NCBI RefSeq assembly: GCF_024139115.2
Contig: NC_085139.1
Span: 142,402,652-142,466,651, forward strand
Direction: 5' to 3'
DNA length: 64,000 bases
Source: Armigeres subalbatus
Lineage: Eukaryota; Arthropoda; Insecta; Diptera; Culicidae
This document shows positions 45,309 through 56,269 of the stretch, piece after piece. Numbering within the stretch: the first letter of the stretch is position 1; each line of letters starts with the position of its first letter. A model generated the notes under the pieces. That model was not told the origin of the DNA, searched no databases, and saw only the letters and a list, made by a program, of their open reading frames with translations. The position numbers and the translations under genes are program-made.

Positions 45309-45931
45309 CAGAGGTTCCCAAACTGTGGGTCGCGACCCCCAGGGGGGTCGTGGCCTGTTCAGTGGTGGGTCGCGAAAGACAAATCTTAATTCATAATTTT
45401 GTTACTATTTTGTCCCCAAATCTTTTCCATATTTTGAATTAGGATCTAACTAATGATTAGATGATTAAAGAACAACAAACCTGACGATGTCAACGGCCTT
45501 TTTTTGTTATACGATATTTGGACAAGTAGAAAGAAGTCCTATACAATCCAAATATAAGCCCTGAACCCAATCCCGATCTAAATCAAATCCAAATCTATTT
45601 AAAATCCAATCCAAATCTAATTCAAATTTAATCCATATCTAATTTAAATCCAATCTAAATCCAATCCTAATCAAATTTCAAATCCAATCCAAGTCCAACC
45701 CAAGTTCAATTAAAATTCCATCCAAATCCAATCCACATCCAATCCAAAAAAAGACGAATTTTTGACAAATACAATGATGGGAAATAAAACAATTTATTAT
45801 AATTTGTCCAATCTAACGCGAACTCATTTTTATCTAATTTCACTAAATAAATGCATTTGGTACTTGGTGGGTCGCAAGCAGGATGGGATTCTGCTAGGTG
45901 GGTCGCATATCCAAAAGTTTGGGAACCTCTG
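45309..45931. mobile_element. Non-autonomous hAT element
   Basis: TIR CAGAGGTTCCCAAACTGTGG on the left and, reverse-complemented, CAGAGGTTCCCAAACTTTTG on the right; TGGGTCGC recurs next to both ends. Perfect 8-bp duplication AGCTAAGC at 45301-45308 and 45932-45939. The middle (45544-45760) is a degenerate AATCCAAATC tandem run. 623 bp, no transposase. Confidence 0.92.
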
Positions 45932-45939
45932 AGCTAAGC

Positions 45940-46857
45940 AGCTATGCCGGAGCTAGTGCCGGACGTAAATAAGCAAAACAAGCAAAAAAATAAAGACTCA
46001 TAAAAATAAAACAAGCATCCGGAACACAATGCATCCGGAATACAATGCGATAATTTGTTAACAATTAACAAATAAATAAGGACCAATATTGAACAATTTC
46101 AACACCAGTGCTGTGCATATGAAAACTATATAATTTTCCTTTCTGCTACATTCATTACTAGCAAAGTCCTTGTATTCAATATCATTTCATTTGGCCACAT
46201 AATTTCTGCGGCAAGAACAAGAATAAGAAACATAACTAATACGGTCCGTTACAATCAAACGTGATTATGTCATGTGTCATGAAAGTTTTAAACAACTTTG
46301 TCTGGATAACTAAACCATTTTCCCTGCAACTAAAATCAACCAACAGTAACCACATTCTGTTGTGGTCGAACGCGAGCCGGAAAGCTGGGCTCTCTGTGTG
46401 CAGCAAGCAAGCACAGTTTGCCTTCAAAGCTATCTTACATCTCATTGTCACCGATGTTCTGATCGTTGTCAGATGCAACGTGATATGCCTCCAGGGTCTG
46501 CTCCATTGGAACTGCCCACTAATATGTGCAAAATACAACGAATATGCGACAAACAGTGTCAGACAGTAAAATGTTTAATTAAATTAATAATCTTAACATC
46601 GTAAAGTCCTCTCTGCCACTCTCGAGCAGAGGGTGAGATGATGTGAATATCAAAAGGTTTGCTTAGGAAGCTTATCTTCGGAGATGAAGAGAAACATTAC
46701 ATATTTCGCTGCTTCAGGGCTTAACGTGATTTCCATTCCGTTACACAATGTCTGAATATCGACAAACACATATGCTCAATATTGAATCGAAAAGTTGTTA
46801 ACATTTGTTTCTGAAGCAGCCATAAATCGACAAAGATGTCTTTTTGTCTTTGTTACT
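45940..46857. other. Unassigned stretch
   Basis: No gene recognised. Overlapping frames on both strands at 46236-46604 show no motif. Confidence 0.3.
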
Positions 46858-48345
46858 AAGTGTACGGAAAGGCTATAGGAAAGTTTTCTCCTTCCGGGGC
46901 GGGAATCGAACCCACACTCCACAGCACATGCGTCTAGACCAGCGGTTCTCAACCCTGGGGGTACCTTTGCTGGTCTCTGGGGGTACCTGAGACGAAGATA
47001 CGTAATGGCGAACTTTGCTTTAAAATAAAACTTTAAAATAAAACTTTTTTTTTTTAATGCGCTTAACGACTGTATTTTTTCAGCTTATTATGTTTACTTG
47101 ACGTTAAGTTGCCAAACTTAACAGCATCAATGCTTTCTTTTGAGCATATTTATGGATGTGCGACGTAAGGCATCAATACATTAAACATCTTCTTTGCATA
47201 AACAAAGTTTGATTCATGTCCATGCGGTGAACTACTTAGAATAGAATTTGCCCGGGGTAAAAGGTCTATGATTGTTATCCATGTCTATCCAAAAGTAGGC
47301 ATGATCTAACGTTTTTCGTCTCTTAAATTACAACAGCGGAGAATGATATTGAGCCCAGGCACAAACGTATGAGAAGCAGGCATACTTACCACTCAAGCAC
47401 CAGAACGCAGACATTTTCAAACCATTTAGGACTATTATTTCGTAGCTTTAGTATCAGATTTCTGCTACATCAGTTTGTGAATGAAAAATAATATAAACTA
47501 TCGAAATACCTACTTACTTGACTTCTCTAGGCATGAAAAATGACTAGCCCAATACGGGCCTCCTCTTGAATCCAGTCACATTCATCATGATCAACAGCTT
47601 TGTAGCAATTCATATTTCCGTTGAGTTATGGAAGGTTCAAGATGCCCGACGCAGTATTATATTCTTCGTTTCAATCAAAAGCACAAGTAACTTATTTTTT
47701 TTAAAGATCCATAATAAATCAACTCTTCTATCATATTTTGGAGAACAATAAAAACAATCCTCCCATAAGTGCTCACGTAATTAGTGTACGACCCCTATAG
47801 GAACTTCTTAAAACTGCGATGTTTCAAAGCCAATCTATTATTTTTGCATGCATATATCTTGAGGCTATCACATTTGGAATTTGAGCCAGCCGACTTCACC
47901 GTGGTCTTGCAGACTTACACTTTCAGGAACTATTGATGCAAGATCGACTGTAACTTGGATATTAAACTATACGGCTACGCAGTCTTCATTGATAGATACG
48001 GGTTTATTCGTTTCCGAACGTTTGTTTCTCAATATGTAATTATTTGTATCGTTTCATGTCTAAGGTTTTGTTTGAACTATCTGAACTGGTTTATTTTGGT
48101 ACATTTTTACGGAACACTACAAATTATGATATCACAGTACTGGCCAATGGCGCTATTTCAGAAACTATTTTTTTTTATTTCAAATATTTTTATTTTCCAT
48201 CGAAAACCAAGATCCAAATGTTTTTTAATATGAGCCTTTAGTTCAAATAGCCTAGACCAGGGGTTACCACTCATGAAAAAGGTTGAGAACCGCTGGTCTA
48301 GGCTATTGACGTCGCTAACCGCACGGCCACGGAGCCCACAACGTG
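46858..48345 (-). mobile_element. tRNA-derived SINE of another type, split by a hAT element
   Basis: On the minus strand, GGCTCCGTGGCCGTGCGGTT (A-box region, 48340-48321) and GTGTGGGTTCGATTCCCGCC (B box, near 46900) are two parts of one tRNA-like head, separated by the hAT at 46940-48295. Confidence 0.7.
46940..48295. mobile_element. Non-autonomous hAT element inside a SINE
   Basis: CAGCGGTTCTCAACC at the left end and its exact reverse complement GGTTGAGAACCGCTG at the right end. Flanks GTCTAGAC (46932-46939) and GTCTAGGC (48296-48303) are an 8-bp duplication with one change. GGGGGTACC recurs near the left end. 1356 bp without a recognisable transposase. Confidence 0.92.
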
Positions 48346-48771
48346 AAATGTGGCCTATTTTCTCGGTATTGATAATGGCCAGAGTGGCAGTTGCGTTCCA
48401 TTGTTATTGACAAAACGTTGTTTTTTCACACTATCGCTTGCACTCCAGTTCGGTCACTAGACGAGTTGCAGGAGGACAGGGTAACCACCATGAGTGTGGC
48501 CTCAAGTGGCGAGACGCCAGCAAGTTGTCCAGAAATACTGGCTAGCTACCTTTCATTACTTAGGTAGGTGAGTGTTGGATCTGCCCATAGTTGAATCAGG
48601 AGTGTCGACGTTTTTATAGTCACTTCCAACTTGGTAGGCAAATAGCGCCATCCTGATGCAAGATGGAATGGTTATCGTAATGAATGGGGAGTGTCTGAAT
48701 GGCAGGATGCCAGCCAGTAGTAACTCCTGCAAAAAACCTGTACCTGTCGCCTGCTGGTATTCTTTAGTTTG
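48346..48771. other. Unassigned stretch
   Basis: Two similar blocks (GTGAGTGTTGGATC.., GGGGAGTGTCTGAATGG with GCCAGCAAGT / GCCAGCCAGT) suggest an old tandem duplication. No gene recognised. Confidence 0.3.
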
Positions 48772-49090
48772 TCATAACACGAGGTCGTACTATCCCATTT
48801 AATTCTTCTTCTTCTTCTTCTTATTGGCATTACATCCCCACACTGGGACAAAACCGCCTCGCAGCTTAGTGTTCATTGAGCACTTCCACAGTTATTAACT
48901 GCGAGGTTACAATTTTTTGCATTCGTATATCATGAGGCTAACACGATGATACTTCTATGCCCAGGGAAGTCGAGACAATTACCATTCCGAAAATTCCACC
49001 ACTTTATGGTACCTTTAACAGATACGTATTTCGATCTGAACAGTAAGGCCGTCTTCAGTGTTTCATACTTGACTCGACTAAGTCGAGTCT
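48772..49090 (+). mobile_element. Copy of the 23344-23564 foldback, split by a SINE
   Basis: AGTTTGTCATAACACGAGGT..CCCATTTAATTC before the SINE and CCACCACTTTATGGTACC, ACAGATACGTATTTCGATCT, AGGCCGTCTTCAGTGT after it match the left arm and loop of the other copy; the right arm is missing. Confidence 0.75.
48802..48995 (-). mobile_element. Feilai-like SINE, copy 5, 5'-truncated
   Basis: CTTCTTCTTCTTATTGGCAT through to AAGTCGAGACAATTACC; the tRNA head is absent, and 'TTTCTAAGCCAGGTTACC' has a short deletion. Flanked by AATTC. Confidence 0.85.
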
Positions 49091-49288
49091 GTGTTGTCTC
49101 TCGAAATCAACCAGTGATTAACTAGTGGACTATATTGGTAATTTAGCAAAATATCGCTTTAGGAGTGAAATAAGAGCCCTTTTAGTACTACTTTTTAAAC
49201 GAGGAAGACGAAAAACAAATTTTATTAAAAAATAACCATTGTATAAATTGTCACAATCCCCAAAATTAACATGGACGACTTCTTACAG

Positions 49289-49583
49289 GGCCCTCCTTAG
49301 CCGTGCGGTAAGACGCGCGGCTACAAAGCATGACCATGCTGAGGGTGGCTGGATTCGATTCCCGGTGCCGGTCTAGGCAATTTTCGGATTGGAAATTGCC
49401 TCGACTTCCCTGAGCATAAAAGTATCATCGTGCTAGCCTCATGATATACGAATGCAAAAATGGTAACCTGGCTTAGAAACCTCGCAGTTAATAACTGTGG
49501 AAGTGCTCAATGAACACTAAGCTGCGAGGCGGCTCTGTCCCAGTGTTGGGATGTAATGCCAATAAGAAGAAGAAGAAGAAGAA
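49289..49583 (+). mobile_element. Feilai-like SINE, copy 6
   Basis: Full-length from GGGCCCTCCTTAGCCGTGCG, with B box GATTCGATTCCCGGTGCC, to AATGCCAATAAGAAGAAGAA. TTACAG occurs on both sides (ends near 49288 and 49591). Confidence 0.9.
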
Positions 49584-49842
49584 TTTTTACAGTCTAAAAT
49601 AATTATAATCGGAGCCCTCTCATAAAAGTCTTTAAATTTCGTCGATTCATTTATGAAAAAAAAAATGCCATGTCAGAACCCCACACGCTATTCAATGATT
49701 AACAAAACGATTATAATTAGCTTGACGATTGTGATCGCGTAAATACCAGCAATAGGCTTTTTCCTGCTGTTACGATTCAAACCAGCAAAGCTTACAATCT
49801 GTTTGCTTTTATCAGCAACAGACCGGAAACCCCTTAAAACAA

Positions 49843-49928
49843 GATAAGTAAAATCGAAGGCCTCCGAATCGCACATTATTCTTATTCGATGGATCAGTAG
49901 CCTGCGAAACAACATTTAAGCCAGACTC
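49843..49928 (+). promoter_or_regulatory. Core promoter of secreted-protein gene 2 (GATA, Inr, possible DPE)
   Basis: GATAAG at 49843-49848. No TATA box is seen. ATCAGTA at 49893-49899 fits an insect initiator (A at 49896 as +1), and AGACTC starts exactly at +28 (49923), close to the DPE consensus. This would be a TATA-less promoter, unlike gene 1. Confidence 0.4.
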
Positions 49929-49952
49929 TGCACCTTGGGTTCCACCGAAAAT

Positions 49953-50309
49953 ATGTCCAAGTCACTTATTTTTGCAACTGTAGCTCTGCTGGCATTAACT
50001 AGTTCAGTGCGAACTTTGCCGACTGACGCACTTCCTTTGAATAACCTTTTCGACCGATCGTTTTTGGGAGCTGATCGAAACGATGGACTAGGAGTATCAG
50101 CCAATGGACCAATCAACATTCGTGAAAGCACAATCGGAGACATTATTAACATAACTATCAATATAAACGGAGTAGTGCAATCCGATATCAGTTTAGAGTT
50201 AATCAACGTCTTGGTGGCAGCGTTGAATAACTATGGAAACTATAACATCACCACGGCAGATGTTCGAAATGCTCTGCTGAAGTATATATCAGAAGTGAAT
50301 GGAAATTGA
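49953..50309 (+). CDS. Small secreted protein, IGDII-core family, gene 2
   Basis: A 118-aa protein, paralogue of the gene at 41219. The start at 49953 (MSKSLIFATVALLALTSSVR) gives a canonical signal peptide; an in-frame ATG 18 bp upstream would add six polar residues and is less likely. A 35-residue variable part (24-58) precedes the shared core 'STIGDIINITININGVVQSD' (59-78) and 'ISLELINVLVAALNN' (79-93), which aligns with 'NNIGDIISVGLNVDATVKSN' and 'VDVKIVNLLAALLAK' of gene 1. The tail is short ('ADVRNALLKYISEV') and lacks the charged helix and proline linker of gene 1. No cysteines; two N-I-T glycosylation sites (66-68, 98-100). No intron. Function unknown. Confidence 0.85.
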   Translation: MSKSLIFATVALLALTSSVRTLPTDALPLNNLFDRSFLGADRNDGLGVSANGPINIRESTIGDIINITININGVVQSDISLELINVLVAALNNYGNYNITTADVRNALLKYISEVNGN

Positions 50310-50364
50310 TCAGAGCGATAAAAATATTTACATTGATCATTATTATATATGTATATATTATTCA

Positions 50365-50370
50365 AATAAA
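50365..50370 (+). terminator. Poly(A) signal of gene 2
   Basis: AATAAA 56 bp after the stop codon. Confidence 0.65.
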
Positions 50371-50734
50371 CTATTCAATCAGTGAATGTCTGTAAATTGA
50401 TAATTTTATCTTTCTCATATGGAATGTACTAAAAACAGCTGAATCACTCCGAAAGCGAACTGTTGGAGGAAGCCTCGGAAACTTAAAGAATTATGTACCA
50501 ATCGATCCAGCATGAGGTGATGTCTGTATATGTGTGCTTGGATGTATGTTGGTGTGTGTACAAAACAATATTAAAATATACTATTTGTGTTCAGTATTAT
50601 CCATTTATTTCGCAATTTTTGATAATAGATCATTGATGATCTACGGCATCTGTTCGTATATCAATCGCAATAAGGCAATATGCACAAGAAATACATTGAT
50701 TTCTCACACAATAATCAAGAGCCATAAGAATAAG
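50371..50734. other. Unassigned stretch
   Basis: No feature recognised. Confidence 0.3.
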
Positions 50735-50863
50735 TCTAGACCAATATTTGAAAAAGGCGTAACAGCCAAAATTTATTCCATACGGTTCCTCGTCTACATA
50801 CATTGCTACAGAACTAGTAAGAATAAATGTTAGCTGTTACGCCCTTTTCAAATTCTTGTCTAG
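50735..50863. mobile_element. Short foldback MITE (GGCGTAACAGC)
   Basis: TCTAGACCAATATTTGAAAA and AGGCGTAACAGCCAAAATTT on the left are mirrored by GTTAGCTGTTACGCCCTTTT and CAAATTCTTGTCTAGA on the right. 129 bp. Confidence 0.75.
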
Positions 50864-51194
50864 AATTGAACTCAGCACACATCATTTTTAATTGAATACA
50901 ATTTTGTGACTTTCAAAATTTAATTATTATTACATTTTTAAAGTATTTAACTAAAAAACATCATCACCACCATGCACCCATTTCAATAACATTCAAAAAT
51001 GCCTCAACCTATTTCAATAATACTATTTCCAACATAAGACACGCACACTATTACTCGTGTGTATACGTAATGATATGTTTGCAATGATGCTGAATTCTTC
51101 AATGTTTTGTTCTCATGTATATGACTAATTAAAATATTAATAGAAATATATTCACAAAATTACAGTTTTGTTGCACTCTAACTTACAAACATAG
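50864..51194. other. Unassigned AT-rich stretch
   Basis: No feature recognised. Confidence 0.3.
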
Positions 51195-51202
51195 GTCGGC
51201 AC

Positions 51203-51398
51203 TATAGATAGTGGAATATATAGATGAGCGAAGATAAATCCTCTGTCTCCAAACGAACTGTCAAACGTGTCTCCAAACGAGCATGACGTAACGATTTCAA
51301 TGAAAATGTTAAGGGCTGTGACGTCATTTGCGCGTGTGCACGGTCAAAAAAAGCGACTCAGCCATGCTTTCGCTCATCTATAGATTCTACTATCTATA
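51203..51398. mobile_element. 8-bp-flanked foldback MITE
   Basis: TATAGATAGTGGAATATATA with GATGAGCGAA on the left and the mirrored TTCGCTCATCTATAGATTCT on the right. Perfect 8-bp duplication GTCGGCAC at 51195-51202 and 51399-51406. 196 bp. Confidence 0.85.
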
Positions 51399-51406
51399 GT
51401 CGGCAC

Positions 51407-52537
51407 CCCTTAAGGATGCAGAAAGCCATGTAAACAGTTTGGAATGCGGACAAGGATATTTGAGAAGATGTTAATTTTAAACCTTTATCAAACTACTAGC
51501 TTTACGAACCCGGTTTTGCTCGGAATTGAAAAGTAAATTATGCAACTCAAATGTTAAATCATGGCACCAGACGCCAAGCCAAAGTAGAAAGATTGACGAA
51601 AGATAAATCGATACATAAGCTTTGTGTCCTACCTGGTGTACGGCCATTTTCTTGTCAGGTTTTAACGTGTGATTCCGCTGATTTTTGTTTTTTAATCTAT
51701 TGACAATTGTGAAAAGTGTTTTATTATTTTTTTATGTGTATTAGGACAGTGATAGATCCAGTTTTATTTGATGCAACAGACCTGCAATGAAATTCCGGTG
51801 ATAGGTTCCAATCTTTTTTTTGCCATTCTGTTCAGTTATCTGTAGATTTTGCAACTGTGCAATTTTTAAGATCAAATAGTATAATCGTATTATTGTGCGT
51901 TTTATATTATTGGCATACATAGACAAAAATAATTAAAAATAAACTGCGCGTTAAACTTCACTTACGGAATTGCTTACAACTTGTATTTAATATTGACGAT
52001 TCGCGTCAAATATTGGATACATTTAGGCTATATCCTGTCTGGAATTACGCTAATAATAGCGTTCCATTTATGTGCATGATTTTTAGCTTAAATTTCAGTA
52101 GATTTTTCTATCTGTGTGTTATTCCAATCAGTAGTAAAATCTATCTAGCACCTGTTGTCTACCTATCCTTTCTTTAAAGCGGGGTGTCGCTTTCTATCAG
52201 ATTCTATAAAAATAATATGTTCAATGTTATCATTTCGACTTAGTTAGGAATGCTAAAGAGGTGAAATTATGCTCGTTTTGGACTTAGATTGGACTTAGAA
52301 ATATGCAGGGAATTAGTTAATATTTGCAATACTAAAATCTTTGCTTATATCTGTTTTTGAGCCATAGTTGCCACTAGCTGTATAGAATATTCGGATGACT
52401 TTCCGTCGGTCATATGTGTGATATAGAATTTTAAGAAAATTTAAATAGTGTTAACCGATAATGTGTAAAGTCAAACTTAAAGGAGGCTACGCACAGTAAA
52501 ATCAAAAGAACAAATATGTGGCTTTAGTATCATTATT
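51407..52537. other. Unassigned AT-rich stretch
   Basis: No gene or repeat recognised. Confidence 0.3.
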
Positions 52538-52686
52538 CTTACTACCAGCGCCGTAGCGTGAGGTTGGCCGGGTTGACCCCCGCCAAGGGCGCCAGGCTTT
52601 AGGGAGGCGCTGAAATCCAGAATTTCATTATGGGAAATTATGGAAAAATATTCTCCAATTCACTGGTTCAAAGTAATTCAGTTTAA

Positions 52687-53671
52687 CCCTTTATAAGGCA
52701 GTGACAATTATATTGCCACCAACAAATTATATGTTTTTCTATTTATTAACAAGAGCTCTAATTATCATTTTCTATGTAGGCTAGGTGTACCAGTTGTGGC
52801 TATAGCACCAGTTGTCGCACTAGTGCTTTATATGCGAAATGGTCAATCAAATCACCGCAAACCAAGTTCAAATCGATAAAGCATATTCATATGATACGAT
52901 AACACCTTTGATTTCCTCCCAAACAAGCAAAGCATAATTGTAAAAATTGATTTTGCTTAATTTTTGACGTCCTTTGCACCAGAAAACAATGGGATTTTAT
53001 TGTGGTTTTCACAGCTGTACTAAGGAGCAGAAAGTAAAATCTTTCGCTTGATATATAAAGTCCACCCACATGCCTTTTACTTATTTTTTAAAAAAATAGT
53101 TGATCTTATGTATGGCGACAATTGGTACACCCACCCTAGTGGCTTTATTGGCTACCTATGCAGTAATCCCCCAGATGAATTTGAGCCATAAAAAAATTGA
53201 AATGTCAATTTGAAAACAGTTTTTTACGAACAGATCGTAAGTTTCGAGTGGAAGAAGGATTTCCATTTATAATTCGTTAAAAAAACGACAGAGATATATG
53301 TTTTCTCGTTGGTATTAATTATTTTGAATCTCCTGTGTTAGATTATGGCGTAATTAGCGTGAAAAAAGTTTTGCCTTTCTGTATGTTTGGTTTTCAGATG
53401 TTTGACGAAATTGTGTTTTTTTTGGGAGCAAAAGCGCAAAAAAAAATTTTTCACTTATAATGCGTTTTCCGACTCGGACAGTGGCAAATATATTGCCACC
53501 AATGTTGTCCCGCTTGCCGGGCAGTGGCAACTATGTTGCCACCAATTTTTCAATGTTTTTGAACTGTTTAAAGTATAACAAACATACATTTGAGTTTAAT
53601 ACCATGTCAGCATTATGTCCTATTGTTGTTTTTGTTAATTTAATGTTTAGATTCGTCTGCCTTATAAAGGG
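52687..53671. mobile_element. TTAA-flanked piggyBac-type MITE, nested
   Basis: CCCTTTATAAGGCAG at both ends (inverted), flanked by TTAA at 52683-52686 and 53672-53675. CCC-starting TIRs and TTAA are the piggyBac signature. The phrase CAGTGGCAACTATGTTGCCACC or close variants occurs near 52700, 53478 and 53521. Contains the TA-MITE at 52779-53136. Confidence 0.9.
52779..53136 (-). mobile_element. TA-flanked MITE with ACCAGTTGTCGC phrase, copy 2
   Basis: Inverted copy of the element at 40126-40613, shorter (358 against 488 bp) through loss of the central GCAAATCCCATTGTTTTCTT segment, of which AATGGGATTT remains. TA at 52777-52778 and 53137-53138. Confidence 0.88.
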
Positions 53672-55074
53672 TTAAAGCTTTTATCAGACTATTTCCATCA
53701 GGGACTTCATCCGTAATCAACCGTTGGAATAATTTCCGGAAGGCCCTTTTCTGTTAATATCTGATACAAGTATCACATCGTCGGCACAGAGTGCATGATC
53801 ACCTTAATTTGGGAGATTTGTATCATCGCCTTCACTGTCTTATTCATCATTTATCTGATAGAAAAGGAACTTAAATTGAAAGACAGAAAAAGCCATTGGA
53901 AAGATACATGGAATAAGCTTCTGGGGAAGGAGCTCTAGATAAGGACTTCAATACGCTAAAAGAGAAACACAGAGGTGACTGTTAAAAACGCGTAAATCAA
54001 ATTCATATATATTTTTTGTTAGCGATTGAGAAATTTGATCCGTTTTCCAATAATAGATATACGGATGTAGTGATAAGGAGTTTGTGCGAATTTGGGATAC
54101 ATTCTCCCATTTGATGCAGACAAACTATTAAGGTTCAAAAACGGACCATTGCGATCGAATTTGATCTAGTGACTTTGACGATTCCATTAGAACAGAAATT
54201 TGTATGAATTCAATGGTAAAAAATCAAACAAAATCGTTAAATATTCGATGAGCAGTGATTATTTGAATCTGAATCTTTCTCGTGGGTCTATATAAACTAT
54301 AGTAAAACTTTAAACAAGGGTGAGTATTTGAAATGACGGCACACATCTAACGACATGATAAATACGAGGATCGGAATCTAGGAATTTCAATTGGTCCAAC
54401 AAAATCAACCAGTGCCACCAAACCGTTAGACCCATTCCAGAAATCTATATATCTTGATCAGAATAGGCCCAGAATTGTTTTTTTTCTTGATACGATTTTG
54501 TCGAATCGCTATTAATACCTTCTAACAATTCACTCCAAAACTGAATTTCATTGAAAGGTCAGTAGTTCTTCCAAACCACCGATCAAGCCACTCTACAGTT
54601 GGAGTTCATAAATAGGTCTAATGGCGAATCTGAAGGTCCTTTAATCCACTCCAATGTATAGTTCTTTCTGATGCGACTGGGTTCGATAGCGACCCAGTCA
54701 CCGACCGGCAGTTGGATTTTATTGGCCTAGCTTAATCCACTGCAAGTGCGTACATTCACGACAAAAAATATAACCGATTTTTATTTTGCCATATATCCAC
54801 GCAATAATGGGTCCAGTATTTTTATTAGCGTAGTTGAAATCGTAAAATTCCTAGAAAACAGATTTCTAAAAACGTTCTGGCCTTTTACTAAACCTTACTA
54901 TTGGAATAATGCACTATGCAGATTAAAGAGGCTTAAGGAATTAATGACGTAAAAGTTCATCAAGTCTACATTGCAGAAAAAAATCTTTGTTTTAAACATG
55001 CAAGAAAGTAAGGGGCGCCCAAAAACAGTTTCGCCAAGGGCGCTGGGAGTTCACGCTACGGCTCTGCTTACTAC

Positions 55075-55734
55075 ATATCTAGAATATATTCTTGCTACTT
55101 CCATCCTCCACGCCACCTTTTCTTTTCGACACCTTTCATATTCTCATACACTGGGCAGTGGGTTTCCTCCAAGGACATGCTTTTGTTTCATTCACGCAAA
55201 ATATATTTGAATAATTGTCGTATAATTCACTGAAACCCATGTTTTCATTGAAATCTTTAAAATACATACAGATCATGCATAAATATAAGCTTCCTGTTCC
55301 ATGCCCAAGCTTTTGATTAAGTGCCTATCTGTTTTAGTAAAACTATTATTATTAGTTTTTAATTCTAAATACTGTATCATTCATTGTAAAAAGGCATTTT
55401 TGCCTGTAGCTATTTAATCTTTAAATTGAACCTGAATTTGAAAGTTTAGAAAACCCCGTATAAAGAAGAAAATAAAGCATGTTGTTCCTTTGGATAGTTT
55501 GCTGGAAATATTCGGTTCCCTGACTTAAATTCTTAAAAAATTGAGGTTTGTTTTTTTACACATTCCAAATTAAAAAAAAAAAACCCTGATTAATCCACCT
55601 AGCGGTGATGATGCCTTTCTCGCTTGTTCAAATGGGTTGACAAACATATTAGAAAAGTCTAATATAACACTAAATAGATCTTATTTTTCAAATTTGTTTA
55701 TGGCAGCCCTTACTTTGTACCGTTAAATGCACAA
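55075..55734. other. Unassigned stretch
   Basis: ATTAATCCACCTAGCGGTGA at 55588 followed by GCCTTTCTCGC is the reverse complement of the motif at 22504 and 22842, probably the end of a dispersed LINE or SINE. No gene. Confidence 0.35.
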
Positions 55735-56095
55735 AAAAATCCATAAATAACATCAGAATGTTCCATAAAACGCTACCTCAAATCCAAAAATAGCTCAGGC
55801 TTATCCATAAAGAATAATTTTAAGATCCATAACTAAGCATAACTAAGCTAAAAAATATATCAAATAATTGTAAAATAAGTATGTACCTTTAAACATGATC
55901 AAGGAAAACAATATCATTCCTGCTATTTTCCCATGAACGTATGACAAATGATCCATAAATGTTTGGAAAATTATTCATAGAAAACTACATTTAATAAAAA
56001 AAATACAATGTTGCGCAATTTTTATCGTGATTATGATCCATAACTTCGGTGATAATGATCCATAATTTTGGTCAATTGACAAACTTTTTCTGTTT
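55735..56095. repeat. Element-like tract with GATCCATAA phrase
   Basis: (G/A)ATCCATAA or TTCCATAAA occurs about nine times in 360 bp (for example 55739, 55762, 55811, 55831, 55951, 56036, 56059). Ends not defined. Confidence 0.45.
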
Positions 56096-56269
56096 TGAAG
56101 TCAGAATCCAGCTTAGGCTTCTGGCACCTTCTGAAATAGTATGATTCTTCATTTTTTGCTGATGAGCAGTTCCGTTTTTGTCAATGCCATTTAACCACTT
56201 TTCAATTAAGATTTACGATTTTGATCCGACTTAATAAAGTCTTAGAAGAATTCTACTAGGGTTGCAGCA

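Larger units (their letters stand above)
52546..55066. mobile_element. hAT-like element, 2.5 kb
   Basis: Left end CAGCGCCGTAGCGTGAGGTT, right end reverse-complemented CAGAGCCGTAGCGTGAACTC; GCCAAGGGCGCC / GCCAAGGGCGCT further in on both sides. Perfect 8-bp duplication CTTACTAC at 52538-52545 and 55067-55074. Removing the nested TTAA element leaves about 1.5 kb. No clear transposase domain; a frame at 54746-54952 (ends 'NNALCRLKRLKELMT') might be a decayed C-terminus, but I cannot support it. Confidence 0.9.
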
